Positions 1 to 8,928 are shown, numbered from the stretch's first letter. The stretch is DNA of 64,000 nt from Ramlibacter alkalitolerans (GCF_016722765.1 NZ_JAEQND010000001.1:62001-126000), one strand, 5' to 3'. A program made the numbers and translations. The notes: a model not told the origin generated them from the sequence alone.

Positions 1-698
1 CGCCCGTGCAGGGTGCCCTGCCCGATCAGCGTCCAGGACAGCACCTCGAGTCCGTACAGGATGCCGAACACGGCGACGATCGGCACGATGCGCTGGCGCA
101 GGCCTTCCTGCGCGAGCTGGTCCCAGAAGCCGCGCGCCGGCGACAGGCGCAGCATCCAGCACGAAGCGACCTGCCGGCTGGCCAGCCGGTCGCGCAGCAT
201 CGCCGTGCGGACGCTGGCCTGCCGCCCGGGCGGCACGGCCGCCGCCGCCAGCAGCTTGTCGATCTCCGCCGCGTACGGCGCCTCCAGCCGGTCGCACAGC
301 GCGCGCCGCAGGCCGGCGATGGACTGGCGGTGCACGCGCAGGTCGGGACCGAGCAGGTGCGCCGTGTCGCCACGGGACTTCAGCAGCAGCAGGTAGCCGT
401 CGCCCGCCGGGTCCTCCACGCGCACCAGCGCCGGCGCGGCGCCGGCCAGGACGCCTTCGATTTCCGGCGCCACGGCATCGAGCCCCTCGGCCTCCAGGCC
501 CAGGCGGTGCGCCGCCCATTCGAGCCAGCGGCCCTGCTCCTGCTCGCCGTCGGCGGCCAGGGTCGCCGGGACCTGCGGGCTCTCGGCGGCGGCCACGCGC
601 AGGCGGGCGCGCCGCGCCAGTTCCTCCAGCGCCTCGCCCAGCCGCGGCACGGGCCAGAGCAGCGCGCGCAGGTCGGCAGCGTCGTTCGATCCGCTCAT
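1..698 (-). CDS. ABC exporter, N-terminal part (second transporter of peptide-export operon)
   Basis: The gene starts at ATG 698 and runs off the left edge, leaving about 232 residues. Its start overlaps the stop of the upstream C39-ABC gene by ATGA, so the two are translationally coupled. The first ~200 residues are soluble and resemble a degenerate peptidase-like domain: no Cys-Gly-x-Ala active-site motif is visible. Near residue 205 a hydrophobic segment begins (IVPIVAVFGILYGLEVL), as expected for the first membrane helix of an ABC exporter. The membrane and ATP-binding domains lie outside the window. The pairing of a peptidase-ABC with a second ABC resembles the paired exporters of NHLM-type bacteriocin systems. 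The assignment is inferred from position and the first helix. Confidence 0.7.
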   Translation of the reverse strand, partial: MSGSNDAADLRALLWPVPRLGEALEELARRARLRVAAAESPQVPATLAADGEQEQGRWLEWAAHRLGLEAEGLDAVAPEIEGVLAGAAPALVRVEDPAGDGYLLLLKSRGDTAHLLGPDLRVHRQSIAGLRRALCDRLEAPYAAEIDKLLAAAAVPPGRQASVRTAMLRDRLASRQVASCWMLRLSPARGFWDQLAQEGLRQRIVPIVAVFGILYGLEVLSWTLIGQGTLHG

Positions 699-3397
699 GC
701 CGCGCTGCCTTCGCCGGTGCGCAGCGCGCCGTCTTCCACCCGGATGCGCCGCCACGCGATGTCCTGCCAGACGCGCGAACGCACGTCCTCCTCGGCCAGC
801 AGCATCTCGCGGTAACGCGATTCGCGCCGCGCGAGATCGGCCGGCGCGCCGTCTTCGACGATGCGGCCGCCTTCGACGACCAGCACGCGATCGAAGGACT
901 GCGTCTCGCCGACATCGTGCGTCACGCACAGCAGCGTCGCGTCCTTCCACCAGGCCCGCGCCTCGACCAGCAGCTCGCTGCGCTGGCCGCGCGCGAGGCC
1001 GCGGAATGGTTCGTCGAGCAGCGCCAGCCGCACGCCTTGCTGCAGGAAGGCGCGCGCGAGCCGCACACGCTGGCCCTCGCCGCCGGACAGCAGCGCGCCG
1101 CCTTCACCGAGGCAGGTCTGCAGGCCCTGCGGCAGCTTCTGCAGCACCCCGCGCAGGCGGGCGGCGTCGAGCACGGGGCCGACCTGTTCGAGCGCCTTGC
1201 CTTCGGACGCATACAGCAGGTTGTCGAGGAAGGGCCGGTTCCACAGCTGGATGGCCGGATCGACCCAGGCGGTGGCCTGGCGCAGGTGCTCGATCTGCGC
1301 GGCGCCGGCCGGCTGGCCATCGAGCCGCAGGGTCCCGGTGGCCAGGCGGTGCCACCCGAGCAGCAGCCCCAGCAGGCTGGACTTGCCGGCGCCGGACGAG
1401 CCGACGATCGCGACGTGCTCGCCGGGGGCGATCGCCAGGTCGAGGTCTTCCAGGATGCCGTGGCCGGCCGCCAGCACGCTGCCGCCTTCGACGGCAACGG
1501 CGACGCCGGCCTGCGCAGCGTGCTGCGGCGTGGCGGCAGACTGCGGCGCCTCGGCGCCGGACTCCGAAGGTGCGTTGATCGGCTCCAGCAGCCGCACCAG
1601 CACGTTGCGCATCGCCGGGTATTGCTGCGCGAGGCCGGCGAGCGCGTGGCCGATGGCGGGCAGCTTGAGCGTCCAGTACACCAGCAGCAGGTCGGCGCCG
1701 CTCACGGTGGCCGAGCGGCCGAAGTGCGCGATCAGCAGCCAGGCGCCCAGGCCGACGCAGACCACCGACTGCACGCCCGCGGCGCCGAGCGAGGCGCCGA
1801 TCTGCGCGCGCCCGGCCCGCACCCATTCCACCAGCAGGCCCTCGTGGCGGCGCCGCACGGCCGGTTCGGCCGCATGCGAGCGGATCGGCACCAGCCCGAG
1901 CAGCGCATCGAGGTAGAAGATGTGCAGCGCGCTGGCGTGATTGCGCACGCGCAGGTCGCTTTCATTGAGCACCGGCTGCAGCAGCAGCGGGATCACGAGT
2001 GCGGCAGCAGTGATGCCGAGCGCCAGCGGCACGCTGGCCGGGTCGATCAGCGCCACTCCGAGCAGCGTGAACGCCAGGTCGCAGATGCTTTGCTGCAGAT
2101 GCAGCGCCCACCCGGGCAGCAGGCGCAGCAGCGGCAGGCTGTGGCTGCGCTCCGCCATGTCGGACACCGAACGGCTGTGGAAGTAGCGGTCGCTCAGGCG
2201 CGGCAGCTTTTCCAGCAGCGCGACGCGCATGCGGGCCTCCAGCTGCCGGCCCAGCCGCATGGTTTCGGCGGCGATGCCCAGCTCGATCAGCAGCAGCACG
2301 GCACCGAAGGCCAGCACCGCGCCGAAGGCCGCCAGCCGCTGGCTCGCCACGTTCAGCGCGCCGGCCACGTCGAACAGGCCGCGGAACATCAGCGCCTCGA
2401 GCAGCACGGCGCCGGCGGCGACGGCCATCGCAGCCACCAGCGCGAACAGGCCCAGGCGGCCCTGGCTGGCGAGCACCGAGCCCACGACGCGCATCGGGTG
2501 CACCGGCTTTTCGGTGAGCGCCGCCTTCAGTTCCGGGGACTTCAGCGCCTCGGCGCTCTCGGCCGCCTCGCCCGGCGTGCGGCCGCTCAGGCGCACCAGC
2601 ACGGCGCCGCGGATCGTGAGCAGCAGCCGGCCGTCCTGGCCCAGGTGATGCGCGCGCGCCGCCCAGTAGCGCGGGGGAATGATGCGGAAGATGTCGCCGG
2701 TGCTGGCGTGCGTGTCGCGGAACAGGGACTCGACCACCTTCATCGCCTCGGAGCCGCGTCGCAGGCCCTCGGCCTCGATCACGGAGGCGATGAAGCGCAC
2801 GCTGGCATCCAGCGCCGCCAGGCCGAACCAGAGCGCGTCGCCCAGCGCCTCCTCGACCAGCGCATCGGCCTGGCGCGGCGACGCCCCGACCCGCGCGAGC
2901 CGCTCGCGCAGCGGCAGCAGGAAATCGTCGGACGCCGCCCACTCGCGCCACTCCGGCGCCGGCACGTCGGTCTCGTGTTCGAACACCTCCTGGGCCAGGC
3001 GCGAGCAGCGCAGCCAGCGGCGGCCGACCGCCGGATCCATCACCTGCACCCAGCCGCCGATGCGCCGCCACACCACGACGAAGTGGGTCGCGCCGTCGGA
3101 GTGGTGGACCACCACCACGGCCGGCAGCGCCGAGGCCGAATCCAGGAACAGGTGGTCCAGCGGGATCATCACCTGTTCGGCGTTCACGCCCAGCTGGTTG
3201 GCGAGCGTCTCGAGGGTGTCGATGGAGGTGCCGTCGACGTCCGTCTGGCAGGCTTCGCGCAAGCGCCCGTAGCTGACCGGGATGCCAAAGCCTTCGACCA
3301 CGCTCTTGAGCGAGGCCGGCCCGCAATCCATGGCGGAGATCTGCACGACCTCCGGGACGATCCAGCGCCGCCCCATGCTGGCAGCGGCGGCGCTCAT
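695..3397 (-). CDS. Peptidase-containing ABC exporter (C39 family)
   Basis: A 900-residue inner-membrane exporter expected to cleave leader peptides and export the product. The N-terminal C39 domain is complete: Gln19 (oxyanion), Cys25 in MDCGPASL, His105 in ATHFVVVW and Asp121 in VMDPAVG. A linker of ~200 residues precedes the membrane domain (~residues 360-640). The ATPase domain has Walker A GSSGAGKSS (~665), signature LSGGEGQ, Walker B LALLDEP and the H-loop VTHD. The start at 3397 was chosen because it overlaps the upstream hlyD stop by ATGA; a longer open frame upstream has no support. It sits between the HlyD-like gene and a second ABC gene. The likely substrates are the three short peptides at 8.8-9.6 kb. 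Confidence 0.9.
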   Translation of the reverse strand: MSAAAASMGRRWIVPEVVQISAMDCGPASLKSVVEGFGIPVSYGRLREACQTDVDGTSIDTLETLANQLGVNAEQVMIPLDHLFLDSASALPAVVVVHHSDGATHFVVVWRRIGGWVQVMDPAVGRRWLRCSRLAQEVFEHETDVPAPEWREWAASDDFLLPLRERLARVGASPRQADALVEEALGDALWFGLAALDASVRFIASVIEAEGLRRGSEAMKVVESLFRDTHASTGDIFRIIPPRYWAARAHHLGQDGRLLLTIRGAVLVRLSGRTPGEAAESAEALKSPELKAALTEKPVHPMRVVGSVLASQGRLGLFALVAAMAVAAGAVLLEALMFRGLFDVAGALNVASQRLAAFGAVLAFGAVLLLIELGIAAETMRLGRQLEARMRVALLEKLPRLSDRYFHSRSVSDMAERSHSLPLLRLLPGWALHLQQSICDLAFTLLGVALIDPASVPLALGITAAALVIPLLLQPVLNESDLRVRNHASALHIFYLDALLGLVPIRSHAAEPAVRRRHEGLLVEWVRAGRAQIGASLGAAGVQSVVCVGLGAWLLIAHFGRSATVSGADLLLVYWTLKLPAIGHALAGLAQQYPAMRNVLVRLLEPINAPSESGAEAPQSAATPQHAAQAGVAVAVEGGSVLAAGHGILEDLDLAIAPGEHVAIVGSSGAGKSSLLGLLLGWHRLATGTLRLDGQPAGAAQIEHLRQATAWVDPAIQLWNRPFLDNLLYASEGKALEQVGPVLDAARLRGVLQKLPQGLQTCLGEGGALLSGGEGQRVRLARAFLQQGVRLALLDEPFRGLARGQRSELLVEARAWWKDATLLCVTHDVGETQSFDRVLVVEGGRIVEDGAPADLARRESRYREMLLAEEDVRSRVWQDIAWRRIRVEDGALRTGEGSAA

Positions 3398-4581
3398 TGC
3401 GCCGCCATCTCGCGCACCACGGCGGCGGGCGCGGGCATGTCGAAGTGGCCGGCGGCGCGCATCAGCAGTTGCGCGGGCGAGACCTGCTCGATGCCGACCT
3501 CGATCGAGCCGGGCAGGCCGTGCTGCAGCGGCAGCCGGGGCGCGTCCTGGGCGGCGGGTTCGAATTCGACCCGCACCAGGCCGTCGCGCACCTCGCCGGC
3601 GACGCGGACTACGCGCGCATCGATCATGCCGTACTGCGCCCACGGAAAGCCTTCGAGGCGCAGGCGCGCGGCCTGCCCGGGACGGATGCGTCCCAGCACC
3701 GCGGCGGGGGCGAACTCGCCGACGATGATCAGGCCGCCGTGCGGAACGACGGTGGCGAGCTTCTGGCCGGCGGCAACATAGGCGCCGGTGCGCAGCGCGG
3801 CGACGTCGGCGATCGTGCCGCCGACCGGGGCGCGGACCTGGTGCCGGTCGATTTCCTCGCGCAGCCGGGCGATCGTCGATTCGGCGGCCTGGGCGTCGCC
3901 CTCCATCGACAGGATCATGCGGCGCAGCGACTCCACCTGCGCCTCCTGCTGGAAGGCGCGGGCCTCGGCCTCGGTGCTCAGGCGCCGCTGTTCGGCGGCC
4001 AGGGCATCGCGGGCGGCGTCCAGCTTGAGGGTTTCCGACTGGGCGCGCACGGCCTCGATCTGCGCCACGCCGCCGATGGCGCTTTCCTCGCGCAGCCGGC
4101 GCTCGTTCTCGCGGGCGAAATCCACCGCCGCGGCGGCTTCGCGGGTGCGGGAGGAAGCGCCCTGCGCCGCTGCCTGCGCGGCCGCGTGTTCGCGGGCCGC
4201 GGCCTGTGCGAGCGCCGCCACTTCCTTGCGGAGGGAGTGGATGCGGGGCAGCAGCGTCTCCAGGCGCGACTGCTCCTCCTTCAGCTTGAGCTTGTCCGGC
4301 TGGGCGTCGAGTTCGATCAGCAGGTCGCCGGCGCGGACCTCCTGCCCCAGGACCAGCGCGTTGCTGGCGATGCGGCTCTGGACCAGGGCCGCCACCGGGT
4401 GCGCCGACTGCTGCACCTCCAGCCGCGCCTGGCGCGAGACCTCGTAGACGGTGACCTGCCCGAACAGGAACCAGGTCAGCCAGGCGGCCAGCAGCAACGC
4501 CGCCGCACCGAACCCCAGCAAGGCGCGCCGGCCGCGGTCGTGCGCCAGCGATCGTGTGGTACGGACGAAGCGGGTGGGCAT
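3394..4581 (-). CDS. HlyD-family membrane-fusion adaptor
   Basis: A 395-residue periplasmic adaptor linking the ABC exporter to an outer-membrane channel. One transmembrane helix lies near residues 20-42 (ALLGFGAAALLLAAWLTWFL). It is followed by a split lipoyl domain (first half ~ALVLGQEVRAGDLLIELDA, second half ~VRAPVGGTIADV) flanking a long Ala/Glu/Arg-rich coiled coil (~residues 100-250), then a beta-barrel region. It begins 15 bases after the LuxR regulator stop and overlaps the C39-ABC gene by 4 bases, so it belongs to one operon with regulator and transporters. Length and domain order fit the HlyD/NHLM adaptor families. Confidence 0.88.
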   Translation of the reverse strand: MPTRFVRTTRSLAHDRGRRALLGFGAAALLLAAWLTWFLFGQVTVYEVSRQARLEVQQSAHPVAALVQSRIASNALVLGQEVRAGDLLIELDAQPDKLKLKEEQSRLETLLPRIHSLRKEVAALAQAAAREHAAAQAAAQGASSRTREAAAAVDFARENERRLREESAIGGVAQIEAVRAQSETLKLDAARDALAAEQRRLSTEAEARAFQQEAQVESLRRMILSMEGDAQAAESTIARLREEIDRHQVRAPVGGTIADVAALRTGAYVAAGQKLATVVPHGGLIIVGEFAPAAVLGRIRPGQAARLRLEGFPWAQYGMIDARVVRVAGEVRDGLVRVEFEPAAQDAPRLPLQHGLPGSIEVGIEQVSPAQLLMRAAGHFDMPAPAAVVREMAAQ

Positions 4582-4596
4582 GGCATTACCGATGCC

Positions 4597-5241
4597 TCAG
4601 CGCGTGCCGCTGCTGTGGCGGTTCGCCAGCAGGGCGGCTTCGACCCGGCTGCGGACCTGCAGCTTCTGCAGGATGTTGGTGACGTAGTGCTTGATCGTCT
4701 GCTCGGACAGGAAGATCTTTTCGCCGATCTGCCGGTTCGTGAAGCCGTTGCCGATCAGCGCCAGGATCTCGCGCTCGCGCGACGTCAGTTCCTGCAGCGG
4801 GTCGGGCGCCTTGCCCTGGGTGAGCGAGACCAGCATCTCGCCTGCGAGTGATTGGGACACGTAGACTTCTCCTGCCGCAGCTGCACGCACGACCCGTGCC
4901 AGCTCCTGGGCAGAGACGCCCTTGAGGACATACGCGCGCGCGCCGGCCTTGAAGGCGGCCAGCAGGCGGTCCTTGTCGTCGGACACCGTGAGCATCACGA
5001 TCGCCGTGGCGGGACAGGCGATGCTGACCTTTTCCGCGGTGGTGATGCCGTTCCAGCCGGTCATGCTCACGTCCAGCAGCATCACCTGGGGCATCAGCGT
5101 GCGCGCCAGCTGCAGCGCCTGCTCGCCCGAGTCGGTCTCGCCGACGACCTGGAAATCCGGCTCCTGCTGCAGGGCGGAGACGACGCCCTGCCGGAACAGC
5201 GGGTGGTCGTCGACGACGACGATGGTGATACGGTCAGACAT
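4597..5241 (-). CDS. LuxR/NarL-type response regulator
   Basis: A 214-residue DNA-binding response regulator. The receiver domain has acidic residues Asp11/Asp12, phosphoacceptor Asp57 in VMLLDVSM, and the conserved Thr and Lys positions (IVMLTVS; YVLKGVS). The C-terminal LuxR helix-turn-helix is clear (LTSREREILALIGNGFTNRQ). The start overlaps the histidine kinase stop by 8 bases. Being co-transcribed with the kinase and with the HlyD/ABC genes, it probably controls the peptide-export locus, including the divergent unit on the plus strand. Target sites are not established; the dyads at 6704-6731 are candidates. Confidence 0.92.
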   Translation of the reverse strand: MSDRITIVVVDDHPLFRQGVVSALQQEPDFQVVGETDSGEQALQLARTLMPQVMLLDVSMTGWNGITTAEKVSIACPATAIVMLTVSDDKDRLLAAFKAGARAYVLKGVSAQELARVVRAAAAGEVYVSQSLAGEMLVSLTQGKAPDPLQELTSREREILALIGNGFTNRQIGEKIFLSEQTIKHYVTNILQKLQVRSRVEAALLANRHSSGTR

Positions 5242-6631
5242 GCAATTCCTCCTCGTTGGTCTGCAGCGGCAGCGTGGCGCGCACCGTGGTGCCCTGGCCC
5301 GCCGCGGACTGGATGGTGAACGTCCCTCCGGCCACCTCCACCCGCTCGCGCATGCCGGCCAGGCCCAGGCGGCCGTGGCGGCGACTGTTGCCCGGCTGGA
5401 AGCCGGGGCCCTCGTCCTTGACCTCGATCACCAGCGTCTCGTCGTCGCCGGTCACCCGCACGCGGGCGTTCTTGCCCTGGGCGTGGCGGTACACGTTCGC
5501 CAGTGACTCCTGCAGCACGCGGCACAGGGTGATCTTCACGCGCATGGAGGCGGGCACGTCCCGCACGGTGCAATCGAGCTGCACCTTGGACGCGGTCTTC
5601 GTTTCGTAGTCGCGCACCGAGCGGGCGGCGAGCTCCGGCAGCGACAGGTGGCGGATGTCGGGCAGCTGCAGGTCGGCGGAGATGGCGCGCAGGTCCGTCA
5701 GCGCGGATTGCACCGCGACCCGCACCGGCTCGAGGTTGCCGGCCGCGCACTTGCCGTCCGCCGCGCTCGGGCAGGAGCCATCGACCGTCTTGAGCTGCAT
5801 CAGCGCGAAGCCGAGGTCCTGGCCGGGACCGTCGTGCAGGTCGGCCGAGAGGCGCTGCAGGAAGTTCTCGTTCAGGGCGGTGGCGCGCTCCGCGGCGCGC
5901 TTGACGCGCTGGTGCAACAGCGAGTTCTGCGCGTTCAGCGCCGTGAGCTGCGCCACCTTCTCGCTCAGGTCGCGCTGCTGCCGCACGATGGTCTCGCTGC
6001 CGCGGCGCACCACGGCGAACAGGGCCAGGTAGATCGTGAGCATGGTCGCGGCGAAGGTCATCCAGCTCTGGCGCTGGGCGGCGCCGGCTTCGCGATCGAC
6101 CTCCTCCGGGTGCTGGTAGAACTCCGCGGCGGCAATGATCTTGCCCTGGCGGTCGGCGCGGATCGGGGTGTAGGTCTCGATCACGCGCGGCAGCGGCTGC
6201 CCGTGCGTGCTGGTCTCGTTGCGCTCGGAGATCTCGGACGAGATCTCGCCGTGCAGGGCGGCGACGAGCCCGTCCTCGAGCTCGAAGCGCTTGCCGATCT
6301 GGTCCGGCTCGTTGCTGTAGACGACGGTGCCGTCCGGGCGCCAGATCTTCAGGCCCGCGATGCGCTTGCCCAGCGGCGTGTCTTTCAGCAGCCCGGTCAA
6401 GGCCTCGCGGTCGCTGTCAGGCAGGTCGTCGGAGCGCGCCAGGGCCTGGGCGTGCGGTGCGATGAAGCTGTCCACATACAGGGCGGTGACGCCGCCGACC
6501 CGGTGGACAACGCTGTCTTCCACCTGCTGGCCGATCCAGCGGCCGATGAACAGGGTCCCGGCCAGCAGGATGGGAAAGCTGAGGAGCATGAACTGCTGCG
6601 ACAGCGACAACCGAAAAAAGAAGGTCTTCAT
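5234..6631 (-). CDS. Membrane sensor histidine kinase (NarX-like, HisKA_3)
   Basis: A 465-residue sensor kinase. TM1 is near residues 12-32 (FMLLSFPILLAGTLFIGRWI). An extracytoplasmic domain of ~180 residues follows, then TM2 (SWMTFAATMLTIYLALFAVV), a coiled coil, and a HisKA_3 phosphoacceptor motif LSADLHDGPGQDLG. The HATPase domain has the N box LQESLANVYRHA and DEGPGF. The start at 6631 (MKTFFF) was chosen over an in-frame ATG 41 codons upstream because it places TM1 at the normal distance from the N-terminus. It overlaps the LuxR regulator start, so the two form a two-component pair. The large periplasmic domain suggests sensing of an external signal, possibly the exported peptide itself (inference). 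Confidence 0.88.
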   Translation of the reverse strand: MKTFFFRLSLSQQFMLLSFPILLAGTLFIGRWIGQQVEDSVVHRVGGVTALYVDSFIAPHAQALARSDDLPDSDREALTGLLKDTPLGKRIAGLKIWRPDGTVVYSNEPDQIGKRFELEDGLVAALHGEISSEISERNETSTHGQPLPRVIETYTPIRADRQGKIIAAAEFYQHPEEVDREAGAAQRQSWMTFAATMLTIYLALFAVVRRGSETIVRQQRDLSEKVAQLTALNAQNSLLHQRVKRAAERATALNENFLQRLSADLHDGPGQDLGFALMQLKTVDGSCPSAADGKCAAGNLEPVRVAVQSALTDLRAISADLQLPDIRHLSLPELAARSVRDYETKTASKVQLDCTVRDVPASMRVKITLCRVLQESLANVYRHAQGKNARVRVTGDDETLVIEVKDEGPGFQPGNSRRHGRLGLAGMRERVEVAGGTFTIQSAAGQGTTVRATLPLQTNEEELHV

Positions 6632-6653
6632 TTCCGCAAGGCGCACGAACACT

Positions 6654-6731
6654 TTGACACAATCGTCTTCGGCTGAATGTAGCAGCCCGACCGTATTTCG
6701 CAAGGCACCAAGGTGCCGGGTCCGACGACCC
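6654..6731. promoter_or_regulatory. Divergent intergenic region with promoter-like box and two dyads
   Basis: This lies between the divergent kinase gene and the plus-strand unknown gene. A plus-strand TTGACA at 6654-6659 is followed after 18 bases by a poor -10 (TGTAGC). Two perfect inverted repeats follow: GGCACC-AA-GGTGCC (6704-6717) and GGGTC-CGAC-GACCC (6718-6731). They could be operators for the LuxR-type regulator or RNA hairpins. Function is inferred from position only. Confidence 0.4.
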
Positions 6732-6798
6732 TTGAGAGCCGTCAAATCGCGCATCTCTCCCGTAGTTGGGCATGGGTCGCGTCCCTACGATCCGCTTC

Positions 6799-8715
6799 AT
6801 GTCGAACCTCCAACACGCAGCCACCGCCGAGAGCCTGCTCCCGGGCTCCTACCCCGCGGCCGCTGGCGTGTGCCCGTTCGCGCACCCTTCCTTGCAGACC
6901 GCTGAGCCCGAAGAAGGGCGTCCAGAGGAGCCAAAGGTGCGGATTGAACCTCACGACCAGCTGCTCCTCCCGCTCAACAAGCGGGTCGTGGTGCAGTATG
7001 CGGCAGGAGACGACGGCGCCCGCGAACTGCATCTGTATTGCGGCGCGAAAGAGGTCATCTTCGACGAGCCGGAGCTGTTCGGCTTCGGGGAAACCCTCGC
7101 CAAGCACGCGAGCTTCATCGCCGGCAGCGCCGTGCAATGGACCGTCGGCTACGACTGGCCGCAGGTGCGCGAGCTGCTCGAGCAGCTGGTGGGCGAAGGC
7201 GTGCTGGTGCACGGCGCCGAGGCCGCCGACGGCTTCTCCTCCGGCCCCGAAGGCAAGGACCAGCCCTCGCCCCTGCCGCCGGCGCCCAGCGACCGGCTGC
7301 GCACCTGGGACGAATTCGAGGAAATCACCCGCGAGATCGCCGGCCGGCCCCTGGAAGAAGGCTACCTGGAGCTGGTCGTCCCGGTGTTCCGGGTCGCGCA
7401 CATCGCGCTCGACCAGGAAGGCCGGCAGGTCGGCGAGGCCAACGTGTTCCCGCGGCCGCTGCGGGTGGACGTGCCGACCCGCTGGCGCACCTGCATCTAT
7501 CCCGGCAGCCGCTACCTGGACGACAAGCCGATGAACGTGAGCGCGCTCAAGGCGATGCGCGCCCACTGGAACCAGGCCATGGGCTGCCTGCTGCGCATCC
7601 GCCAGGCCTACCTCGATCGCTTCCCGGCGGCGCGCGCCGTCATGACGCTCGGCGACGTCGAGCGGCTGTCGACGCTGGTGCTGGCCGTCGCCACCTATCC
7701 GCTGGTGAAGAAGGAGGGGCGCGTCCCGAGCGGCGACCTGCACCCGGTGCTCTCGGCCCTGTTCCGCGTGACCGACGGCCTGCGCATGACCACGCACCAG
7801 ATGCTGTTCCTGCCGGTGGTGGAGGCCACGCTGTCGCCCGACACGCCGGTCACGGCCGCCGAGATCCACGCGTACGCCGAGCGCAATTACTCCCTCCACT
7901 CCACGCAAGGCGTGTGCGCCGGCCCGACGGCGATGATCGACCAGTTCCTGCGGGTCCTCGTCGAAGGCGCCGAGGCGGAGCAGTTCGCCGGCGTGGCCTT
8001 CGCCGAGCCGGTGCAGCAGGCGCTCGACGACATGCGGCCTGCCTTCGACTACGGCCTGCTGGGGCTGCAGGCCTTCGCCACCGTGTTCTCGATGTGGCCG
8101 ATCATGACGCGCACCTACGCCCGCATGGCGCAGCTGGTGGAGGCCTGGATCGGACCGCGCACGGAGATCCTGGAGAAGCTGGACGTCTACCTGCGCCAGA
8201 AGGCGGAGACGCTGCGCAACGAGACCTTCCACGCCACCGAGGAGTGGCGCGGCAACCGCGAGCGGGTGTATGCCGACATCTACGAGAAGTGCGCCGCGGG
8301 CCTCGGCGACCCGGTGCGCCAGTCGCTGCCCGGGCGCGTCTCGGGCCGCTTGTCGGAGCAGCATCGCGCGCCGGCGGAAGTCCTGCGCGGCATCCTGCAG
8401 CAGCGCTTCGGCACCGAAGAGGGCGGCGATCCCAGCAGCGTGGACTGGCTGGTCGACACGCTGATGCACTTCTTCGTGCGCACGCAGCAGACGCTCGCCC
8501 TGTGCACGGAGACGCAGCACCGCATCAACGCGCTGCTCGGGCGCGAACAGCCGAAGCGCCCCTTCAGCGCCACCGACGTCGACATCCACGTGCTGCTGCA
8601 GGCGGAGGAGGCACGGCGCCTGCCGCACCTGCTCGACGAACTCGAGCGCCTGCTCGGATTCCGCGTGACGATCACATCCGACACCCTGGAGGTGAGCAAC
8701 GAAATCCTGGCCTGA
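6799..8715 (+). CDS. Uncharacterised 638-residue protein beside the peptide genes
   Basis: I do not recognise a family. Translation from ATG 6799 gives 638 residues; ATG 6772 and TTG 6766 are in-frame alternatives, and none has a strong ribosome-binding site. The product is soluble, acidic and mostly alpha-helical in appearance, with no signal peptide or membrane segment. Visible patches include a Pro-rich linker near residue 160 (PSPLPPAPS), a central helical block with HAYAERNYSLHSTQGVCAG, and a C-terminal helical region. No radical-SAM, YcaO, LanM/LanB or ATP-grasp motif is visible. It ends 102 bases before the first peptide gene on the same strand and is divergent from the two-component/exporter operon. 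A role in peptide maturation, immunity or delivery to the exporter is possible but unproven. Confidence 0.8.
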   Translation: MSNLQHAATAESLLPGSYPAAAGVCPFAHPSLQTAEPEEGRPEEPKVRIEPHDQLLLPLNKRVVVQYAAGDDGARELHLYCGAKEVIFDEPELFGFGETLAKHASFIAGSAVQWTVGYDWPQVRELLEQLVGEGVLVHGAEAADGFSSGPEGKDQPSPLPPAPSDRLRTWDEFEEITREIAGRPLEEGYLELVVPVFRVAHIALDQEGRQVGEANVFPRPLRVDVPTRWRTCIYPGSRYLDDKPMNVSALKAMRAHWNQAMGCLLRIRQAYLDRFPAARAVMTLGDVERLSTLVLAVATYPLVKKEGRVPSGDLHPVLSALFRVTDGLRMTTHQMLFLPVVEATLSPDTPVTAAEIHAYAERNYSLHSTQGVCAGPTAMIDQFLRVLVEGAEAEQFAGVAFAEPVQQALDDMRPAFDYGLLGLQAFATVFSMWPIMTRTYARMAQLVEAWIGPRTEILEKLDVYLRQKAETLRNETFHATEEWRGNRERVYADIYEKCAAGLGDPVRQSLPGRVSGRLSEQHRAPAEVLRGILQQRFGTEEGGDPSSVDWLVDTLMHFFVRTQQTLALCTETQHRINALLGREQPKRPFSATDVDIHVLLQAEEARRLPHLLDELERLLGFRVTITSDTLEVSNEILA

Positions 8716-8742
8716 GTCCCCGCAAGACCGGGCCAACAAAGA

Positions 8743-8784
8743 ATTGCCGGCACGATCCGGCAATCACAAAGTGCCTCGAAGCAC
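8743..8784 (+). promoter_or_regulatory. Hairpin plus conserved GTGC box upstream of peptide gene 1
   Basis: A perfect 8-bp stem (ATTGCCGG / CCGGCAAT, loop CACGAT) at 8743-8764 is followed at 8771-8784 by GTGCCTCGAAGCAC, itself a short dyad. The same arrangement is repeated upstream of peptide gene 2. It could be an attenuator or terminator after the 638-residue gene, a processing site, or an operator. Confidence 0.5.
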
Positions 8785-8817
8785 ATTTTTCCTACCCCTC
8801 GACACCTGGAGCCAACC

Positions 8818-8922
8818 ATGAAGATCAAGTCCAACCTCCGCGCCGGCAAGAAGAGCAGCAGCAGCATCAACAACACGGTGATCCAGATCGCCAGCTACAT
8901 CAGCCGCTGCGTCGGCGCCTGA
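8818..8922 (+). CDS. Small exported peptide precursor 1 (34 aa)
   Basis: A 34-residue peptide preceded by a GGAG ribosome-binding site. The N-terminus MKIKSNLRAG is basic and ends in Ala-Gly, a plausible short leader with a double-Gly-like cleavage site. It is followed by KKSSSS and a conserved, hydrophobic C-terminus, INNTVIQIASYISRCVGA, with one Cys (residue 31). Cleavage after Gly10 would leave 24 residues with net positive charge and helix-forming character. The amino-acid sequence is identical to peptide 2, and only a few codons differ between the genes. The C39-ABC/HlyD operon and the outer-membrane channel gene nearby make it the likely cargo. Antimicrobial or signalling function is inferred, not shown. 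Confidence 0.75.
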   Translation: MKIKSNLRAGKKSSSSINNTVIQIASYISRCVGA

Positions 8923-8928
8923 GCGCAC

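Noticed and set aside
3398..3643. N-terminal 82-codon extension of the C39-ABC gene
   Set aside because: It overlaps the HlyD gene in another frame and is Arg-rich nonsense; the ATGA overlap start at 3397 places the C39 motif at the normal position.
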